Made by a program: the position numbers and the translations under genes. From positions 8,246,001 to 8,310,000 of the forward strand of contig OX442323.1 of the NCBI GenBank assembly GCA_949358305.1: 64,000 nt of DNA, read 5' to 3'. Source of the stretch: Strigamia acuminata (Eukaryota > Arthropoda > Chilopoda > Geophilomorpha > Linotaeniidae). Of this stretch, positions 59,589 to 64,000 are shown in pieces. How positions within the stretch are numbered: position 1 is the first letter of the stretch; each line of letters starts with the position of its first letter. Below the pieces are notes generated by a model. The model saw nothing but the letters and a program-made list of their open reading frames with translations. It did no database searches and had not been told where the DNA came from.

Positions 59589-62500
59589 TCAACCTGTCAC
59601 ATTGGTTTCTTGTTTCTTCGCAAAGTTGTCCTCGAAAGCGATGAAAGGCGCGGACGTTCCGTTGCTGGGGACGTTGGAGTTGAGGCTGTCGGCGTTGTTG
59701 ATAAAGTCCTCGTTTTTCGAGAATGTGTTGGTCGGTGCGCAAACACTTAAGTCGATTAACTGCTCGAAGTCGGCGTTTGTCACTTGTGGTTTCTGGTTGA
59801 TGATGTCACGTGATGCGAAATCGTCAGCAGGTTCCACCACGGCACTAGAAAAAAAACATTATGAAATAAATTTATAAAATAAATTATTTTATTTAAATTA
59901 ATTGATTGATTTTGCTTACACTTGCTCGTCAGCACCGTGATCCATTTCCTGGACGAATGGATTGGTCGATACGCCGTTAGCGTGCGAGTTAACGTCGCCA
60001 TTGTGGTTCCATTCGTTGACCACGGAGGGCATGCTGGTGCTCATCAAATCGTCCATTACGTTTGGTTTCGACTCGACGATGAGAGACGTTTGCATCGGCG
60101 ACTGTTCGGACCCCGGCAGTTCCGCATGAGGCTGTTGGAGTTTTTTAAATTGTTTAAAAATCTGTCTTCAGTTTCAATGAAAATGTTTGGAAAATTACTT
60201 TAGTTGGTGTCGTAACAGGAGTATTTCCAGAATTTCCTGATCCTTTTCCCCGTGTGCGACTCATAATAGCTTCGACACGCTGAAAATAATAATTAAAAAA
60301 AATTAAAAGCTGGAAAATTTGCAATAAAAACAAAAAAAACGACAAAAATGCAATAAAATCATAATAAAACAAACAAAATTTCAATAAAAACATCCAAAAA
60401 CTGACAAAACTTCTACAAAAACATCCAAAAACTGACAAAATAGCAACAAAAACGTCCAAAAAATGGCAAAATTTCAATAAAAACATCCCAAAACTGAGAA
60501 AATTGCAACAAAAACGTCCAAAAAATGGCAAAATTTTAATAAAAACATCCAAAACCTATCAAAATTTCAATAAAAACATCTAAAAACTGATATAATTTCA
60601 ATAAAAACATCCAAAAACTATCAAAATTGCAACAAAAACGTCCAAAAAATGGCAAAATTTCATTGAAAACGTCCAAAAACTATCAAAATTTCAATAAAAA
60701 CATCTAAAAACTGACATAATTTCAACAAAAACGTCCAAAAACAATCAAAATTTCAATAAAAACATCTAAAAACTGACATAATTGCAACAAAAACGTGCAA
60801 AAATTGGCAAAATTTCAATAAAAACATCCAAAAACTATCAAAATTGCAACAAAAACGTCCAAAAATTGGCAAAATTTCAATAAAAACATCCAAAAACTAT
60901 CAAAATTGCAACAAAAACGTCCAAAAAATGGCAAAATTTCAATAAAAACATCCAAAAACTATCAAAATTTCAATAAAAACATCTAAAAACTGACATAATT
61001 TCAACAAAAACGTCCAAAAACAATCAAAATTTCAATAAAAACATCTAAAAACTGACATAATTGCAACAAAAACGTGCAAAAATTGGCAAAATTTCAATAA
61101 AAACATCCAAAAACTATCAAAATTGCAACAAAAACGTCCAAAAAATGGCAAAATTTCAATAAAAACATCCAAAAACTATCAAAATTTCAATAAAAACATC
61201 CAAAAACTGACAAAACTTCTACAAAAACATCCAAAAACTGACAAAATAGCAACAAAAACGTCCAAAAAATGGCAAAATTTCAATAAAAACATCCCAAAAC
61301 TGAGAAAATTGCAACAAAAACGTCCAAAAAATAGCAAAATTTTAATAAAAACATCCAAAACCTATCAAAATTTCAATAAAAACATCTAAAAACTGATATA
61401 ATTTCAATAAAAACATCCAAAAACTATCAAAATTGCAACAAAAACGTCCAAAAAATGGCAAAATTTCATTGAAAACGTCCAAAAACTATCAAAATTTCAA
61501 AAAAAACATCTAAAAACTGACATAATTTCAACAAAAACGTCCAAAAACAATCAAAATTTCAATAAAAACATCTAAAAACTGACATAATTGCAACAAAAAC
61601 GTGCAAAAATTGGCAAAATTTCAATAAAAACATCCAAAAACTATCAAAATTGCAACAAAAACGTCCAAAAAATGGCAAAATTTCAATAAAAACATCCAAA
61701 AACTATCAAAATTTCAATAAAAACATCTAAAAACTGACATAATTTGAACAAAAACTTCCAAAAACTGACAGAATTTCACTAATAACATCCAAAAACTGAC
61801 AAAATTGTAACAAAAACGTGCAAAAATTACTTTTCTCCTTTCGGCCCGCTCCTCTTCCTCTTTGCGAAGCTGTTCCTCAGCCTCCTTCCATATTTTCTCC
61901 TGCTCTTCACGCGCCTTCCTTTCCTGCTCCTGCCGCTCGATTTTCTACAACGTAAACGAAACGTAAATAAAACAGGTCGCAAACAAAAATCTAGCAAACA
62001 ATCCAATTAACCAATTTGGCTTCCTCGTCCTTCTTCTTCCTCTCCTCTTCCTCCCTGAGCGACTGCTCCTCGATCGCTTTCTGCAGGCGCTCCGCTTCGA
62101 TTATCCGCAGTTCGTCCTGCTCGATCTCCCACCTCTGTCGCTCCTCCTCCTCTTGGCGGATCCGCTCTTCCTCTTCGCGCTGCAACTGCTCCTGTCTCTG
62201 CCTCTCGAGTTCCGCCTCCCTCTCGGCCTGCTCGCGCACCTGGCGACGCCGCTCGGCCAGCGCCGCCTTGGCTTCGCCTTCCGTGGTCAGCCTCGGTTTG
62301 CCGGTGGCTGCGGCAGCGGTTTCGGCTGTCGGCGGCGGGGTTTCTTCCCGGCTTGGTATGTTTTCAGTGTTGGCCGTCTTGGCAGTCTCAGCTTCAACGA
62401 CCTTTGGCTTTTTAATCTCCGTTTTCGTCTCCGAAGGAATATCTCTAGGTTCGTCCGGGGAAGCTGCGGGAATAGGAGGAGCTTGTTCTACTGTCGGTGA

Positions 62501-64000
62501 TTGTTTGGGCGAAGCTTTGGCCAGCAATTTCGCAGGTTTGGGTGCAACCTTCAATTACAAATGCAAATTAGTCGCCATGAAAACGTCGGGGTGGGTTCAG
62601 GACAGAGTTTTTCATTGGCGAAAAAACCGTACCCGTTACCCGCCCGTTACCCGTCTCCAAAAAAATTCTCTACCCGTACCCGCCCCGTACCCGACCCGTA
62701 CCCGACCCGTACCCGACCCGTACCCGAACTCAAACACGATCACAACATCACGTGTGGTTTTTAAGCCAATGCACCTCTCTGGTATGTACAACACAATAAC
62801 GCGTACCCGCGCGTACCCGCGAGATCTGTACCCGTACCCGCCCATACCCTACGGGTACGGGCGGGTACGGGTATGGGTACGGGTACGGGTACCCAATGAA
62901 AAACACTGGTTCAGGATGCAGGATGTAGTGGTGCAACAAATTTTAAATACATTTTGACAAAATTTCGCACAAAACTCAGCAATTTTTAAAGAATTTCGTA
63001 TAAATTTGTTCAATTCTTGATAAGTTTCGTACAAATTTGATCAGTTTTTGATAAATTTCGTATAAAATTGATCAGTTTTTGATAAATTTCTTACAAATTT
63101 GATCAGTTTTTGATAAATTTCGTATAAATTTGATTAGTTTTTGATAAATTTCGTACAAATTTGATCAGTTTTTGATAAATTTCGTACAAATTTGATCAGT
63201 GTTTGATAAATTTCGTACAAATTTGATCAGTGTTTGATAAATTTCGTATAAATTTGATCAATTTTCGATAAATTTGATCAATTTTCGATAAATTTCGTAC
63301 AAATTTGATAAATTTTGATAAATTTCGTACAAATTTGATCAATTTTTGATAAATTTCGTACAAATTTGATAAATTTTGATAAATTTCGTACAAATTTGAT
63401 CAATTTTTGATAAGTTTCGTACAAATTTGATCAGTTTTTGATAAATTTCGTCAAGGTTTGATAAAATTTTAGTTAAATTTTCGTTCAATATCGCCAAATT
63501 CAAAATAAATCTCAAATAAATTTTCTGTTCGAACAGTCAAAAACCATATTTCCAATGGTTGTTGTTCCACGACTCATCAAAAACCCTTTCAATTACTTTT
63601 GGCTTTTCTCTCGGTGAATTTACATTCGGCTTTTTATGCACAGCCTCAACTCTCGCCGCAGTCGGAGGCTTTCGAGCAGAAGCTGGCGGCGGTGGCGCCT
63701 TAGCAACAGACAGAGAAACATCTCCAACAACCCGCTCAGCACCCACACTCTTTGCTCGGGGAGTCTTCGCCACAGGAGTCGCTAAAAAACAAACAAAATA
63801 AACCAAAAAAACCCAAAAAACACCCAAAAAAAACCCACATTTCCTATTCGTGCTGCGTCCCTGCCTCTCGTCGACACCCTCGACCGAATCCGGAGTACTC
63901 CCGGCAATACTCAACGGTCGATTCGAACGGCGCGCCGGAGTCCGCGCTCTCATGCTCACAGAATTCTGGCTCGCATGACTCGATATCGACTGCTGAGATA
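59589..64000 (-). CDS. ens: ensconsin / MAP7-family microtubule-associated protein, C-terminal part
   Basis: MAP7 proteins bind microtubules and recruit and activate kinesin-1. Six exons are visible; the 5' exons lie beyond the right edge. From the edge: to about 63,840 (SVSMRARTPARRSNRPLSIA), about 63,784-63,596 (Ala/Pro-rich, ATPVAKTPRAKS), 62548 to about 62013, 61944-61831, 60279-60199, 60132-59920 and 59843-59589. The MAP7 domain is a long charged helix: ALAERRRQVREQAEREAELE, then Glu/Arg-rich coiled coil continuing KIERQEQERKAREEQEKIWK and ending ERAERRKRVEAIMSRTRGKG, the family signature. The tail holds VMDDLMS, STNPFVQEMD, FEQLIDLS and APFIAFEDNF, ending TNVTG. One donor (after GCCAAATTG) is GTTAAT, slightly unusual. 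The N-terminal microtubule-binding coiled coil is not in the window. Confidence 0.88.
60330..61825 (+). repeat. 31-bp minisatellite array (~48 units) in ensconsin intron
   Basis: Units of the type CAAAATTGCAACAAAAACGT plus CCAAAAAATGG are exactly 31 bases. They alternate with variants (TTTCAATAAAAACATCCAAA). The distinctive variant CTGACAAAACTTCTACAAAA occurs twice, 806 bases apart (60,391 and 61,197 blocks), which is 26 units, so a higher-order duplication enlarged the array. It gives spurious long frames but is intronic, between exons 60279 and 61831. Confidence 0.95.
62603..62908. mobile_element. hAT-type MITE with 8-bp target duplication and GGGTACG repeats
   Basis: A 306-bp element with termini CAGAGTTTTTCATTGG and, inverted, CAGTGTTTTTCATTGG (15 of 16 identical). 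It is flanked by perfect 8-bp direct repeats GTTCAGGA at 62,595-62,602 and 62,909-62,916. CAGNG ends and 8-bp target duplications are the hallmark of hAT transposons. The interior is made of TACCCG/CGTACCC repeats on the left and GGGTACG repeats on the right, so the whole element is a large imperfect palindrome around a short unique centre. It has no transposase and sits in an ensconsin intron. Confidence 0.88.
62975..63490 (+). repeat. 31-bp minisatellite (GATAAATTTCGTACAAATTT)
   Basis: About 15 units of GATAAATTTCGTACAAATTT plus GATCAGTTTTT with a 31-base spacing (for example GATCAGTTTT at 63,070 and 63,101), and some shortened 20-21-base units. It lies in the same ensconsin intron as the hAT MITE. 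Confidence 0.9.

Noticed and set aside
61123-61389. Open frame with NFNKNIQKLTKLLQKHPK repeats
   Set aside because: Translation of the 31-bp minisatellite in the ensconsin intron (93 bases = three units keeps a frame open).
62016-62957. 313-codon plus-strand frame opposite ensconsin exons
   Set aside because: Ser/Cys/Leu-rich antisense shadow of the Glu/Arg-rich coiled-coil exon, running into the hAT MITE. The minus-strand frame has family homology.

Overview
This is a eukaryotic nuclear window, most likely from an arthropod, probably an insect or another hexapod. The genes have many short GT-AG introns, often only 40-100 bases. Their proteins read as animal orthologues with arthropod-like features, such as a LAP-type AP180/PICALM adaptor and an ensconsin/MAP7 protein. 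The background is very AT-rich, with countless A- and T-runs, and all coding sequence is split into exons. I cannot name the species.

Layout. Positions 1-22,500 hold no gene I can support. The stretch is AT-rich DNA with GC-richer unique islands (some promoter- or enhancer-like), minisatellites and a GGGCCC-containing repeat family. From 22.5 kb on the window is gene-dense. In order it holds: a secreted furin-family proprotein convertase (minus, 22,516-27,320); a shortened, catalytically eroded fatty-acid-synthase-like gene (minus, 28,316-35,139), head-to-head with mitochondrial arginyl-tRNA synthetase RARS2 (plus, 35,548-38,014); the clathrin adaptor AP180/PICALM/LAP (minus, 39,465-47,104); a decayed fragment of STE24 (47.95-48.31 kb); the intact CAAX protease STE24 (minus, 48,660-50,686), head-to-head with CTP synthase (plus, 51,115-53,254); a 6-kb repeat-filled duplicated interval (53.3-59.5 kb); and the 3' half of ensconsin/MAP7 (minus, 59,589 to beyond the right edge).

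The genes form no single pathway. They are mostly housekeeping genes (mitochondrial translation, pyrimidine synthesis, prenyl-protein processing, endocytosis, microtubule-motor regulation), with two divergent pairs sharing roughly 400-bp promoters.

The most notable observations are five. (1) The FAS-like gene has lost the acyltransferase Ser/His and the dehydratase His, lacks recognisable ER, KR and ACP domains, and carries a reading-frame break in KS, while its thioesterase triad is intact. (2) The AP180/PICALM gene has a tandemly duplicated 42-nt exon with the look of mutually exclusive alternative exons. (3) At least ten unrelated minisatellites, mostly in introns, have unit lengths of 20-21, 31, 41, 51, 62 or 72 bp. 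These are multiples of about 10.3 bp, with A/T tracts in helical phase. (4) A 306-bp hAT-type miniature transposon has a perfect 8-bp target duplication and a palindromic GGGTACG-repeat interior. (5) A tandem segmental duplication of the CTP synthase/ensconsin 3' junction left pseudo-fragments of both genes, with large TCGATTTTTAACGATA-type arrays between them.

All positions were read by eye. Exon borders come from splice consensus, reading phase and family conservation, not from transcripts.
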